Below, piece after piece: positions 17,212-26,050 of a stretch of DNA of 64,000 nt. Made by a program: the position numbers and the translations under genes. Position 1 is the stretch's first letter; every line of letters begins with the position of its first letter. The notes below the pieces were generated by a model, which saw only the letters and a program-made list of their open reading frames with translations, was not told the origin of the DNA and ran no database searches. The stretch is from Stenotrophomonas sp. Iso1 (GTDB lineage Bacteria; Pseudomonadota; Gammaproteobacteria; Xanthomonadales; Xanthomonadaceae). The DNA is taken from assembly GCF_027497995.1 (NCBI RefSeq), contig NZ_JAODBT010000003.1, positions 248,001-312,000 on the forward strand. Direction: 5' to 3'.

Positions 17212-19884
17212 GTGACCATCGCCGCCATGCCCTTTCCCCACACCTCCCGCCGTCGCTCCGGCCTGATGCTGCTGTGCTTTGCGGCGGTGATCATTGCGCT
17301 GCTGAGCCTGGTGGTGATGCGCCACCTTGAGCGGCGCAGCCTGCTCGCCGATGCCGCGCAGGCGCGCGAACAATTGCGCCTGCATGGCGATGCGTTGCAG
17401 GCACTGATCGAACGCCACCGCGTGCTGCCGGCGGTGTTGGCACTGGATCCAGAAATCCGCGCAGTCCTCGCCCAAGCTGACATTCGCCCATCGGATGCCG
17501 AACGCATCAGCCGCAAGCTGGAACGCGTCAACGGCGCGGTGGCCACGTCCACGCTCACCGTGCTCGACCGCAAAGGGTTGGCACTGGCGGCCAGCAACTG
17601 GCAGGTGGCCGGCTCCAGCAATGTGGGCAACTCCTACAACTTTCGCCCTTACTTCCAGCGCGCCATGCGCGACGGCAGTGCCACCTTCTATGCCGAAGGC
17701 GTCACCACCGCCGTGCCCGGTTATTTCCTGTCGCAGGCGGTACGCGACGACGCCGGAAACGCCATCGGTGTGGTGGTGGTGAAGGTCGTGCTGCGGCCGC
17801 TGGAAACCACCTGGGCCGAAGCGTCGGGCAATGTGTTTGCCAGTGACGACAGCGGCGTGATCTTCCTGTCCAGCCAAACCCCGTGGCGTTATCACGTGTT
17901 GCACGCATTGGACGACGTCACTCGCCGCCGCCTGTCCAATACCCGCCAATACGGTCTGGTGCCGCGCCAGATACTGGAGTACCGGCTGATCGAGAACCTC
18001 GACGATGGCGTACGCCGTGTACGCATGCCGGACGTGGGCGACGTCATCTGGGTGTCGCGCCCATTGTCACCGGAGGGCTGGACACTGAACCTGTTGCGCC
18101 CCACCCGCGACAGCATCGTCGCGGCCCGCACCATGGCCGGTGCCATCACCGCCGGCCTGCTGGTGCTTGCACTGCTGGGTTTCGTGGTGTGGCAGCGTCG
18201 ACGATTGGCACAGTTGCGCGAGCGTAGCCGCCGGGAGCTGGAGCGGTTGGTCACGCATCACGCACAGGAGCTGCGCACCGCGCAGGACGGCCTGGTGCAT
18301 GCCGCGCACATGGCCGATTACGGCGAAAGCAACAGCCTGCAGCACCTGCCGCAAGGTGTCTGCGTAGTGGACGCACAACTGAATCTGATGGCCTGGAACC
18401 GCCGCTATATCGAGCTGTTCCGCTTCCCTCCCGGCTTCATCCAGGTGGGCCGGCCCATTGCCGACGTGTTCCGCTACAACGCCAAACGCGGTCTGCTCGG
18501 GCCTGGCCCCATCGAGGAGGCTATCGAACGGCGGCTCAATCACCTGCGCTCTGGCAAGCCACATATGCACGAGCGCGAACGCGGTGATGGCACCGTCATC
18601 GAAATCCGTGGCAACCCCTTGCCCGATGGCGGCTTCGTCACCAGCTATGCCGACATCACCGCCTACAAGAATGCGGCGCGTGACCTGCGTTCGCTGGCGG
18701 ACACGCTCAGCAGCCGCATTGATGAGCGTACCCGCGACCTGGCCGAAGCCAAGCGAGAAGCCGAGGATGCCAACCGCTCCAAGACCCGCTTTGTCGCCGC
18801 TGCCGTGCATGACCTGCTGCAGCCGTTGAATGCGGCCCGCATGTTCCTGTCCGTGTTGCGCGGGCGCTTGCCTGACGCCGATGCCAGTACACGCGATATC
18901 GCCGACAACATCGACGGCGCCCTGGCCGCGCAGGATGGCATTCTCAACAGCTTGCTGGATATTTCACGATTGGAATCGGGCGCACTGGAAACCCGCATCC
19001 ACGATTTCGCGCTCGACCCGCTGCTCGAAGCACTCGCACGTGAGTTCGGCATTTTGGCCAATGCGCACGGCTTGAAATTGGAACGGATACCCACGTCAGC
19101 CGTGGTCCGCAGCGACGAAGCACTGTTGCGACGCATTCTGCAGAACTTCCTGTCCAACGCCATTTGCTACACGCGACGCGGTCGCATCCTGCTGGGCTGC
19201 CGTCGCGACGGCGCGTGCATCCGCATTGAAATCCACGACACCGGCCCGGGCATTCCGCGTGCGCGGCAAAAGGAAATCTTCGAAGAATTCCGCCGCCTGG
19301 ATGGCGGCAGTGGCCAAGCGCCCGGCACCGGGCTGGGTCTGGCAATCGTCGAGCGTATTGCCCGTTTGCTCGACCATCGCATCGGCCTGCGTTCGCGGCC
19401 GGAGCATGGCAGCGTGTTTTCGGTCAGCGTCCCACACGGCAATCCCCTCGCCCCGCAGGCCGTAGGCAAACCCGGCGTGGCGGCGGAAGAGCCGCAGATA
19501 GAGTCATTGCTGGCCGATTGTCGAGTCTGGTGCATCGATGATGACACCCGGGTCAGTCAGGCGACGCGCCTGCTGCTGGAGCGCTGGGCTTGCCGCGTGG
19601 AGTTTTCCGGCAATGCCGAACAGGCACTGGCGGCGGCAGACGATGGCAATGCACCGGACGTACTGTTGCTGGACGTGCGTCTGGGCAGCACCACCGGCCC
19701 GGAACTGTTCCCGCTGCTGACACACCGCTGGGGCCTGGAACCGGTGGTGATCCTGTTCACTGCCGAGCAGGATGAAGCGCTGCGCGTACTGGCGCGCGAG
19801 CGCGGCTGGGGATTCCTATCCAAGCAGGCACGCACTTCGGCGCTGCGCTCGTTGATGACGCATCTTTATCAGCGGTCGCGTTGA
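17212..19884 (+). CDS. Hybrid sensor histidine kinase with DctB-like periplasmic sensor
   Basis: This 890-residue membrane kinase probably senses C4-dicarboxylates. Two membrane helices (about 15-36 and 300-325) enclose a DctB-type double-PAS sensor (LAASNWQVAGS, YNFRPYFQRAMRDGSATFYAEG, TTAVPGYFLSQ). A PAS domain follows (about 380-490), then a HisKA with AAVHDLLQPLNAARM, an HATPase with N-, G1- and G2-like boxes (DTGPGIP, GTGLGLAI) and a C-terminal receiver (CIDDD, LLLDVRLG). The HDLLQPLNAA dimerisation box is typical of the MxtR/CrbS kinase group, whose partners are NarL-type regulators; one lies at 20342. Translation may start at the GTG at 17212 or the ATG at 17227. Confidence 0.88.
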   Translation: MTIAAMPFPHTSRRRSGLMLLCFAAVIIALLSLVVMRHLERRSLLADAAQAREQLRLHGDALQALIERHRVLPAVLALDPEIRAVLAQADIRPSDAERISRKLERVNGAVATSTLTVLDRKGLALAASNWQVAGSSNVGNSYNFRPYFQRAMRDGSATFYAEGVTTAVPGYFLSQAVRDDAGNAIGVVVVKVVLRPLETTWAEASGNVFASDDSGVIFLSSQTPWRYHVLHALDDVTRRRLSNTRQYGLVPRQILEYRLIENLDDGVRRVRMPDVGDVIWVSRPLSPEGWTLNLLRPTRDSIVAARTMAGAITAGLLVLALLGFVVWQRRRLAQLRERSRRELERLVTHHAQELRTAQDGLVHAAHMADYGESNSLQHLPQGVCVVDAQLNLMAWNRRYIELFRFPPGFIQVGRPIADVFRYNAKRGLLGPGPIEEAIERRLNHLRSGKPHMHERERGDGTVIEIRGNPLPDGGFVTSYADITAYKNAARDLRSLADTLSSRIDERTRDLAEAKREAEDANRSKTRFVAAAVHDLLQPLNAARMFLSVLRGRLPDADASTRDIADNIDGALAAQDGILNSLLDISRLESGALETRIHDFALDPLLEALAREFGILANAHGLKLERIPTSAVVRSDEALLRRILQNFLSNAICYTRRGRILLGCRRDGACIRIEIHDTGPGIPRARQKEIFEEFRRLDGGSGQAPGTGLGLAIVERIARLLDHRIGLRSRPEHGSVFSVSVPHGNPLAPQAVGKPGVAAEEPQIESLLADCRVWCIDDDTRVSQATRLLLERWACRVEFSGNAEQALAAADDGNAPDVLLLDVRLGSTTGPELFPLLTHRWGLEPVVILFTAEQDEALRVLARERGWGFLSKQARTSALRSLMTHLYQRSR

Positions 19885-20341
19885 TAGAGGCGAAGGGCGG
19901 CCCTCACCCCAACCCCTCTCCCGCACGCGGGAGAGGGGCTTTGAAGCAACAGCTCAAGCAGACCAGAACCCCTCACCTGCACATCGGGGACGAGCTTGAA
20001 AGCAACCGCTCAAAGCAGACCTGCGCCCCTCTCCCGCACGCGGGAGAGGGGCTCTGAAGCAACAGCTCAAGCAGACCGGAACCCCCCACCTGCACATCGG
20101 GGACGAGCTTGAAAGCAACCGCTCAAAGCAGACCTGAGCCCCTCTCCCGCGCGCGGGAGAGGGGCTTTGAAGCAACAGCTCAAGCAGACCGCACCCCCTC
20201 ACCTGCGAATCGGGGACGAGCTTGAAAGCAACTGGTCAAAGCAGACCTGAGCCCCTCTCCCGCGCGCGGGAGAGGGGTTGGGGTGAGGGCGGCTGTTGGA
20301 GTAAAAGCAACGATTGAAGCGAGAGCTGCCACAGGCACAGC
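19885..20341. repeat. 113-bp tandem repeat with CCCCTCTCCCGC palindromes
   Basis: Four copies of the palindrome CCCCTCTCCCGC-RC-GCGGGAGAGGGG begin at 19913, 20026, 20139 and 20252, exactly 113 bp apart. The spacers (GCAACAGCTCAAGCAGACC...GACGAGCTTGAAAGCAAC) are nearly identical. The block is itself bounded by an outer inverted pair, CCCTCACCCC (from 19901) and GGGGTGAGGG (to 20289). The whole block sits between convergent kinase and regulator genes and probably stops transcription from both sides. The palindrome is a widespread proteobacterial intergenic element; its regular tandem amplification is less usual. Confidence 0.85.
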
Positions 20342-20998
20342 TCAATACTCCCCTGGCAAACCGTTATCGCCTTCCGGTTCCAGCGCTTTCACCAGCAGTG
20401 CTGCCTGGGTGCGGCTGTTGCACTCCAGCTTCTTCAGGATGGCGGTGACGTGCACCTTGACGGTGTTTTCAGCCAACCCCAATTCGTAGGCAATCTGCTT
20501 GTTGAGCAAGCCATCGGCCACACTCATCAACACCCGGAACTGTTGTGGCGTTAGCCGCGCCAACCGTGCAGCCAACAGCGCGTCGCGTTCGGAACGTGCG
20601 GCGGCCTGTGGCGGGAAACAGGTGTCGCCGGCCATCACGGCACCGACCGCAGTGCGAATGGTTTCCACCGGTGCCGACTTGGGAATGAAACCGGCTGCGC
20701 CAAACTGCTGCGCGCGTCGGATGACGCGGGGATGATCGTTGGAGGAAATCACGATCACCGGAATATCAGGCCGCTCACCGCGCAACCACACCAGTGAAGA
20801 GAAGCCGCGTGCACCAGGCATAGCCAGATCCAGCAGCACCAGATCCACGTCCGGGTGTTCGTCCAGCGCCTGGGTAAGTGCAGAAACACTGTCCACTTCC
20901 AGGGTCTGTCCCAGGCAGATACCTTCACGCAACGCGTGCAACACCGCTGCACGGAACAGGGGGTGGTCATCTGCTACAAGGAGCTTGGCTAGGCTCAT
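20342..20998 (-). CDS. NarL/LuxR-family response regulator
   Basis: This 218-residue cytosolic response regulator has a receiver domain (VADDHP at 8-13; phosphoacceptor Asp57 in LVLLDLAMPG; Ser/Lys switch residues in VISSN and PKS) and a C-terminal LuxR HTH (RLTPQQFRVLMSVADGLLNK ... ENTVKVHV). It is the likely partner of the hybrid kinase that faces it across the repeat block. The ATG at 20998 matches the family start; an in-frame GTG lies 11 codons upstream. It is divergent from the OprP-like porin, with a motif shared with dctA in between. Confidence 0.9.
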   Translation of the reverse strand: MSLAKLLVADDHPLFRAAVLHALREGICLGQTLEVDSVSALTQALDEHPDVDLVLLDLAMPGARGFSSLVWLRGERPDIPVIVISSNDHPRVIRRAQQFGAAGFIPKSAPVETIRTAVGAVMAGDTCFPPQAAARSERDALLAARLARLTPQQFRVLMSVADGLLNKQIAYELGLAENTVKVHVTAILKKLECNSRTQAALLVKALEPEGDNGLPGEY

Positions 20999-21032
20999 GG
21001 CGCCAGTGTGGCATGCAGCAGGGATCGGCACC

Positions 21033-21054
21033 CTAGTACCAAATCGCTATTGGT
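21033..21054. promoter_or_regulatory. Candidate regulator site between response regulator and porin
   Basis: CTAGTACCAAAT (21033-21044) is the inverse of the dctA motif. With the following TATTGGT it forms the inverted repeat ACCAA-N7-TTGGT (21038-21054). It lies in the divergent promoter region, so it could control both genes. Confidence 0.55.
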
Positions 21055-21115
21055 GGCTGACGGCAGGCTGATATCGTCCGGCCACTTAAACAACCCGGTA
21101 CCGGAGAGAGAACGG

Positions 21116-22255
21116 ATGCCCCCCTTCAGCCAACGCAACACGCTGGCCACCCTGCTGCTGTTGGCCGCAGCGCCGGTTGCGCACGCCGACGACAACGTGA
21201 CCGCCAAGTTCAGCGGGCGCCTGCATTACGACGTTGCCCGCTTCGACAACGATGACCGGGGTACAGATGAACGCGCCAACGACGACCTGCGTGCGGCATG
21301 GCTGGCGGTCTCAGGCAAGTTCTACGGCTTCGATTACAAACTGGAAACCGATGTGGCCGGCCACCGCCCGGTGGCACGCGATGTCTACATCGCCCGCAGC
21401 TTCGGCACCACCACCGTGACGGCTGGGCAGTTCAAACAGTTCTTCACGTTGGATGACCGCGGCAGCTCCAACCACATCCCGGCGGTGGAGCGCAGCTGGC
21501 TGGCACAGACGCTGGCCCCGACCTACCGCCTCGGCGTGGGGGTGAATGGATACCAGCAGGACATGTTCTGGAGCGGCAGCGTCTACAGCCTGGAGAGCAT
21601 CGACACCTGGAAAACCAAAGGCCGCGCGGCCGGCGCCCGTGCCGGTTACGCGCCATGGCACGAGACTGGCCACGTGCTGCACCTCGGCGCCGCCCTTGCG
21701 CACGAGCACTACGACAATCCGGGCGCCGGTGGTGCATCGCCGCTGCGCGTGCAACCGCGCGTGGCCGGCTACTTCGGCGACAACAGCCGCCTGAACCTGG
21801 TGGAATTCCGCAGCGGCCGTGACGTGTCGGTGGACAAGTACGGGCTGGAAGCGGCCGTCGTACACGGCGCCTTGTCACTGCAGGGCGAATACGGCGGCGC
21901 GCTTTATGACGATGGTCAGCAGCGTGCGCGGGTCACGTCAGGCTATCTGCAGGCCACCTGGCTGCTCACCGGCGAAACCCGCCCGTATGACGCCAAGGCC
22001 GGCCGCTTTACCCAGCTCAAGCCGGCACACGACAGTGGTGCCTGGGAACTGGTAGCCCGTCTCGACCACATCGAAGGCACGCAGTGGCCGCGCGACATGT
22101 CAGCCGATGCATGGACGTTGGGTGTGAACTGGTACGCCCGCAAATACGCACGGGTGATGCTGGATTGGACCGACACCAAGCGCCGTGATGATGCCGCGAG
22201 CCAGACGCTGGACCGCACTGGCGTACTCGCGGGCCGCGTTCAACTGGATTTCTGA
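21116..22255 (+). CDS. OprO/OprP-type outer-membrane porin
   Basis: This is a 379-residue trimeric-porin type beta-barrel with a signal peptide (cut after VAHA) and alternating hydrophobic strands. The N-terminal FSGRLHYDVARFDNDDRG and GFDYKLETDVAGHRPVARDVYIARS stretches are typical of the phosphate-selective porin (OprO/OprP) family. It ends in QLDF, a terminal Phe as outer-membrane insertion signals require. GGAGAGAG lies upstream of the ATG at 21116. Family members pass anions. Here the neighbouring dicarboxylate sensor and shared upstream motif suggest a role in organic-acid uptake; substrate is inferred. Confidence 0.85.
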   Translation: MPPFSQRNTLATLLLLAAAPVAHADDNVTAKFSGRLHYDVARFDNDDRGTDERANDDLRAAWLAVSGKFYGFDYKLETDVAGHRPVARDVYIARSFGTTTVTAGQFKQFFTLDDRGSSNHIPAVERSWLAQTLAPTYRLGVGVNGYQQDMFWSGSVYSLESIDTWKTKGRAAGARAGYAPWHETGHVLHLGAALAHEHYDNPGAGGASPLRVQPRVAGYFGDNSRLNLVEFRSGRDVSVDKYGLEAAVVHGALSLQGEYGGALYDDGQQRARVTSGYLQATWLLTGETRPYDAKAGRFTQLKPAHDSGAWELVARLDHIEGTQWPRDMSADAWTLGVNWYARKYARVMLDWTDTKRRDDAASQTLDRTGVLAGRVQLDF

Positions 22256-22439
22256 CAGCGACTGCTTCGCCTGTCGATCAACGAGGCGAGTAAGCTCCGT
22301 CATCTCAAACGGCCAGCTGCCAGCTGCGACACACCGGCCGGGCGCACGCTGCACCTCACCCGCGCGCTCGCCGCCGGATTCACTTCGTTTTCTGACCATT
22401 GCCCTGCCCGATTCCACACTGGGCCAGCTGGCGTGGAGA

Positions 22440-22452
22440 GAAAATAATTTTC
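22440..22452. promoter_or_regulatory. Palindromic operator candidate of the D-amino-acid operon
   Basis: GAAAATAATTTTC is a perfect 13-bp palindrome about 70 bp before the first gene of the operon. A -10-like TACACAAT follows at about 22480. AT-rich GAAA-N-TTTC palindromes are usual for RpiR-family regulators, and an RpiR gene is third in this operon. Autoregulation is inferred. Confidence 0.5.
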
Positions 22453-22521
22453 ACACAAGCCATCCTGTGCTACACAATAGGCCCCTGAAGCTTCTGACGG
22501 CCCAACAACAGGAAGTGATTC

Positions 22522-23787
22522 GTGCAGGAAAATTACTTTCAATCCAAAACACTCCTGGACGGTAAAGGCCTGCCAAGCGGAGGCCCTTGGACGCCGGCAA
22601 GCATCGCCGCACGGGGTGCATCCGTCCTGGACGAGCAGGTCAGCCTGCCCGTTGCCGTTCTGAGCGAGCCCGCGCTACGCCACAACCTGGCGTGGATGCG
22701 CCACTTCACCGAAGCCTACGGCTGCCAGCTGGCGCCACACGGCAAGACCACCATGAGCCCGGCGCTGTTCCAGATGCAGCTTGATGCCGGTGCCTGGGGC
22801 ATCACCCTGGCCACCGCGCCGCAGACAGTTGCTGCTTACGCGCACGGCGTTCGCCGCGTGTTGCTGGCCAACCAGTTGGTCGGCAAGGGCAATTTCGAGC
22901 TGATCGCCGACCTGCAGGCACGCGATGCCGATTTCTGGTTCGCCTGCGTCGTGGACAGCGCCGACAACGTCGCCGCACTGGGCCGCCACTTCCGTGCACG
23001 CGGCCAGCAGATCAAGGTGTTGCTGGAAATCGGCGCCGACGGCGGTCGTACCGGCATCCGCGATGACGCGCAGGCGCGTGCCGTGCTGGACGAAATCACC
23101 CGTTGGCCCGATGCCGTTGCACTGGTCGGCGTGGAAGTTTACGAAGGCGTGGCCAAGGACGAAGCCGGTGTACGCGCCGTGCTGCAGCGCAGTCTGGCGC
23201 AATGGCAGGCCATCCATGCAGCAGGCGGTTTCGCGCAGTTGCCGGCCATCCTCACCGGCGCCGGCTCTGCCTGGTTTGATGTCGTGGCCGAAGAGTTCTC
23301 GGCATTGGTCGGCAACACGGATGCCCAAGTGGTGCTGCGCCCAGGCTGCTACCTCACCCATGACGTCGGCATCTATCGGCAGGCTGCCCGTCGCATTCAT
23401 GCAAGCAACCCAGTCGCGCGCGAGATGGGCAGCAGCCTGCGTCCGGCGTTGCGGCTGTGGGCGTATGTGCAGTCGCTGCCGGAATCCGGCAAGGCCATCA
23501 TCGCGCTGGGCAAGCGCGATGCTGCGTTCGATGCCGGTTTCCCGGTACCGGCGCTGCATCACCGCCCCGGCAATACCGCACCAGTGGATGCTCCGGCGCA
23601 TTGGCAGATCAGCGCGATGATGGACCAGCACGCCTTCCTTGATGTACGTGATGGCGACGACCTGCGCGTGGGCGACCTGCTGTGCTTCGACATCTCCCAC
23701 CCTTGCTTGACCTTCGACAAGTGGCGCCACCTGTTGGTGGTCGATGACGCACACCGCGTCATCGGTGCCGTTTCCACGCAGTTCTGA
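22522..23787 (+). CDS. DSD1-like PLP enzyme (D-serine dehydratase / D-threonine aldolase family)
   Basis: This 421-residue fold-type III PLP enzyme acts on D-hydroxy amino acids in the cytosol. The alanine-racemase-like N-terminal barrel carries the PLP lysine in APHGKTTMSP (about residue 75). The C-terminal beta domain contains the metal ligands expected of the family (HAFLDV and the later ISHPCLTFDKW, His and Cys). The start is a GTG with AGGAAG upstream. It opens a five-gene run (permease, RpiR, D-aminoacylase, RidA). Release of 2-aminoacrylate from D-Ser explains the RidA partner. Confidence 0.85.
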   Translation: MQENYFQSKTLLDGKGLPSGGPWTPASIAARGASVLDEQVSLPVAVLSEPALRHNLAWMRHFTEAYGCQLAPHGKTTMSPALFQMQLDAGAWGITLATAPQTVAAYAHGVRRVLLANQLVGKGNFELIADLQARDADFWFACVVDSADNVAALGRHFRARGQQIKVLLEIGADGGRTGIRDDAQARAVLDEITRWPDAVALVGVEVYEGVAKDEAGVRAVLQRSLAQWQAIHAAGGFAQLPAILTGAGSAWFDVVAEEFSALVGNTDAQVVLRPGCYLTHDVGIYRQAARRIHASNPVAREMGSSLRPALRLWAYVQSLPESGKAIIALGKRDAAFDAGFPVPALHHRPGNTAPVDAPAHWQISAMMDQHAFLDVRDGDDLRVGDLLCFDISHPCLTFDKWRHLLVVDDAHRVIGAVSTQF

Positions 23788-23812
23788 CCGCCGACACCCG
23801 GGGCCTGTACGC

Positions 23813-25168
23813 ATGACCGACGGAAACCTGCTGTTGATCTACGCCGCGTTGTCGATCCTGGCGTTGATCGTGTTGATTGCCCGCTTCCGCCTCAACCCTT
23901 TCATCAGCGTCACGCTGGTTTCAGTCGGCCTTGCACTGCTGGCCGGCATGCCCGCGCCTGAGATCCTGCCGGCCTACGAGCAAGGCGTGGGCAAGACGCT
24001 GGGACACATTGCGCTGATCGTCGCACTGGGCACCATGCTCGGCAAAATGATGGCCGAATCCGGCGGTGCCGAGCGCATCGCGCGCACCATGATTGCGCGC
24101 TTCGGGCCGAAGAACGTGCATTGGGCGATGATGCTGATCGCCTTCTGTATCGGCCTGCCGATCTTCTTTGAAGTCGGCTTCGTGCTGCTGATTCCCATCG
24201 CACTCAACGTCGCCCGTCGCACCGGCGTGCCGTTGCTGCTGGTGGGCCTGCCGATGGTGGCCGGGCTATCGGTGGTCCACGGGCTGGTGCCGCCGCACCC
24301 GGCCGCGATGCTGGCGGTGAGCGCGTATGGCGCCGACGTCGGCCGCACCGTGTTCTATGCGCTGATTGTCGGCCTGCCTACCGCCGCACTGGCCGGCCCG
24401 GTGTTCGCCAAGTTCGTCGCGCCGCGAGTGACGTTGCCGGCCCACAACCCGATGGAAGCGGCGTTGCTGGACGACGGCCACAGCCGCATTCCCGACGACC
24501 AACTGCCCAGCTTCAGCATCACGCTGGCCACGCTGTTGCTACCGGTGGTGTTGATGCTGCTGGGCGGCTGGGCCGACCAGATCGCCACGCCCGGCTCACC
24601 GTTGAACCATGGCCTGCGCTTCATCGGCCACTCGGTGGTGGCGCTGTTACTGGCCACCTTGATGAGCTTCATCACCCTGGGCCTGATGCGTGGTTTCACT
24701 CGTGAGCACATCCTCAAGTTCTCGCAGGAATGCCTGGCACCCACCGCTGCAATCACCCTGCTGGTCGGTGCCGGTGGCGGGCTCAACGGCATCCTGGTGC
24801 ACACCGGCGTAGCCAGCGAAATCATCGGCTTGTCACAACGCTTTGAGCTGTCCCCGTTACTGATGGGATGGACCATGGCCGCGCTGATGCGCGTGGCCAC
24901 CGGCTCGGCCACCGTTGCCATGACCACCGCCTCAGGCATCGTCGCCCCCATCGCCGCGGCCATGGGCTATGCCCACCCGGAACTGCTGGTGCTGGCCACC
25001 GGCGCCGGTTCGGTGGTGCTGTCGCACGTCAACGATGGCGGCTTCTGGCTGGTCAAGGAGTACTTCAACATGAGCGTGGCCCAGACTTTCAAAACCTGGA
25101 CCGTGCTTGAAACCCTCATCTCCGTCATCGCCCTATCGTTGGTGATGGCCCTCTCGACGGTGATTTGA
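23813..25168 (+). CDS. GntP-family permease (gluconate/D-serine type)
   Basis: This 451-residue inner-membrane symporter has about 12-14 predicted helices and the GntP signatures (GTMLGKMMAESGGAERIA, FFEVGFVLLIP, GLVPPHPAAM, HVNDGGFW). The GntP family includes gluconate transporters and the D-serine carrier DsdX. Its position between a D-Ser/D-Thr enzyme and a D-aminoacylase favours D-amino acids or N-acyl derivatives as substrate (inference). The ATG at 23813 follows the previous stop by 25 bp. Confidence 0.85.
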   Translation: MTDGNLLLIYAALSILALIVLIARFRLNPFISVTLVSVGLALLAGMPAPEILPAYEQGVGKTLGHIALIVALGTMLGKMMAESGGAERIARTMIARFGPKNVHWAMMLIAFCIGLPIFFEVGFVLLIPIALNVARRTGVPLLLVGLPMVAGLSVVHGLVPPHPAAMLAVSAYGADVGRTVFYALIVGLPTAALAGPVFAKFVAPRVTLPAHNPMEAALLDDGHSRIPDDQLPSFSITLATLLLPVVLMLLGGWADQIATPGSPLNHGLRFIGHSVVALLLATLMSFITLGLMRGFTREHILKFSQECLAPTAAITLLVGAGGGLNGILVHTGVASEIIGLSQRFELSPLLMGWTMAALMRVATGSATVAMTTASGIVAPIAAAMGYAHPELLVLATGAGSVVLSHVNDGGFWLVKEYFNMSVAQTFKTWTVLETLISVIALSLVMALSTVI

Positions 25169-25171
25169 ACC

Positions 25172-26047
25172 ATGTCCCAGAACACGTTCGATATCGTCTA
25201 CGAACTGCGGCAACGCCAGCACGAATTCAGCCCGGTGGAAGCTCGCATTGCCGCAGCCATCCTTGCCGACGTGGATGCCGCCGCACAGTACGGCGTCAGT
25301 GAACTGGCCGAACGCGCCGAAGTCAGCGCTGCCGCCATTTCGCGATTTGCCAAGGCACTGGGCTGCGAACATGTGCGCGAACTGCGTGCACGTCTGGCCT
25401 CTGCCAGCGCGGTCGGCAAGCGCTTCCTGGAGCAACAGAACGCCCCGCCGATCTCTGCGCTGTATGCGCAGATCTGCGATGACATCCAGGAAAGCCTGCG
25501 CCACAACATTGCCAACCTGAAAGAAGACGTCGTGCAGGGCCTGGCCGATGCACTGTGCAGTGCGCGGATGATCCACATCTTCGGCCTGGGCGGTTGCTCC
25601 ACGGTGTTCGCACAGGAAATGCAGAGCCGGCTGGTGCGTTTCGGTCGCCCGGTAGCGGCCTGCAGCGACGCACTGATGATGAAGATCATCGCCGCCACGC
25701 TGGGCCCGGATGATCTGGTACTGGCGTTGTCAGTCAGCGGCATCACACCAGAGATCGTCTCGGCGGTGGACATTGCCCGCACCTACGGCGCGCGTGTTGG
25801 CGCCATTACCCAAGCCCATACGGATCTGGCCGAGCGCAGCGATTGGCTGCTGCCGATCCAGATCGAGGAAACCGATTTCGTGTTCAAACCCTCGGCATCG
25901 CGCTACGCGATGATGCTCGCCATCGACGTATTGGCTACCACCACCGCGCTCAACGGCGCCACTGCCAACCACGAGCACCTACGCCGCATCAAACTGGCGT
26001 TGGACCGCCACCGTGGTGGCGATTCGCGACTGCCGCTGGGTGATTGA
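25172..26047 (+). CDS. RpiR/MurR-family transcriptional regulator with SIS domain
   Basis: This 291-residue regulator has an N-terminal RpiR HTH (about 20-75, YGVSELAERAEVSAAAISRFAKALG) and a C-terminal SIS domain (about 130-260, IHIFGLGGCSTVF, LALSVSGITPEIV). SIS domains bind phosphosugars, but members next to D-amino-acid genes may bind other ligands. It sits inside the operon with 3-bp gaps on both sides, so it is co-translated with the enzymes and likely controls them through GAAAATAATTTTC at 22440. Confidence 0.88.
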   Translation: MSQNTFDIVYELRQRQHEFSPVEARIAAAILADVDAAAQYGVSELAERAEVSAAAISRFAKALGCEHVRELRARLASASAVGKRFLEQQNAPPISALYAQICDDIQESLRHNIANLKEDVVQGLADALCSARMIHIFGLGGCSTVFAQEMQSRLVRFGRPVAACSDALMMKIIAATLGPDDLVLALSVSGITPEIVSAVDIARTYGARVGAITQAHTDLAERSDWLLPIQIEETDFVFKPSASRYAMMLAIDVLATTTALNGATANHEHLRRIKLALDRHRGGDSRLPLGD

Positions 26048-26050
26048 TTC

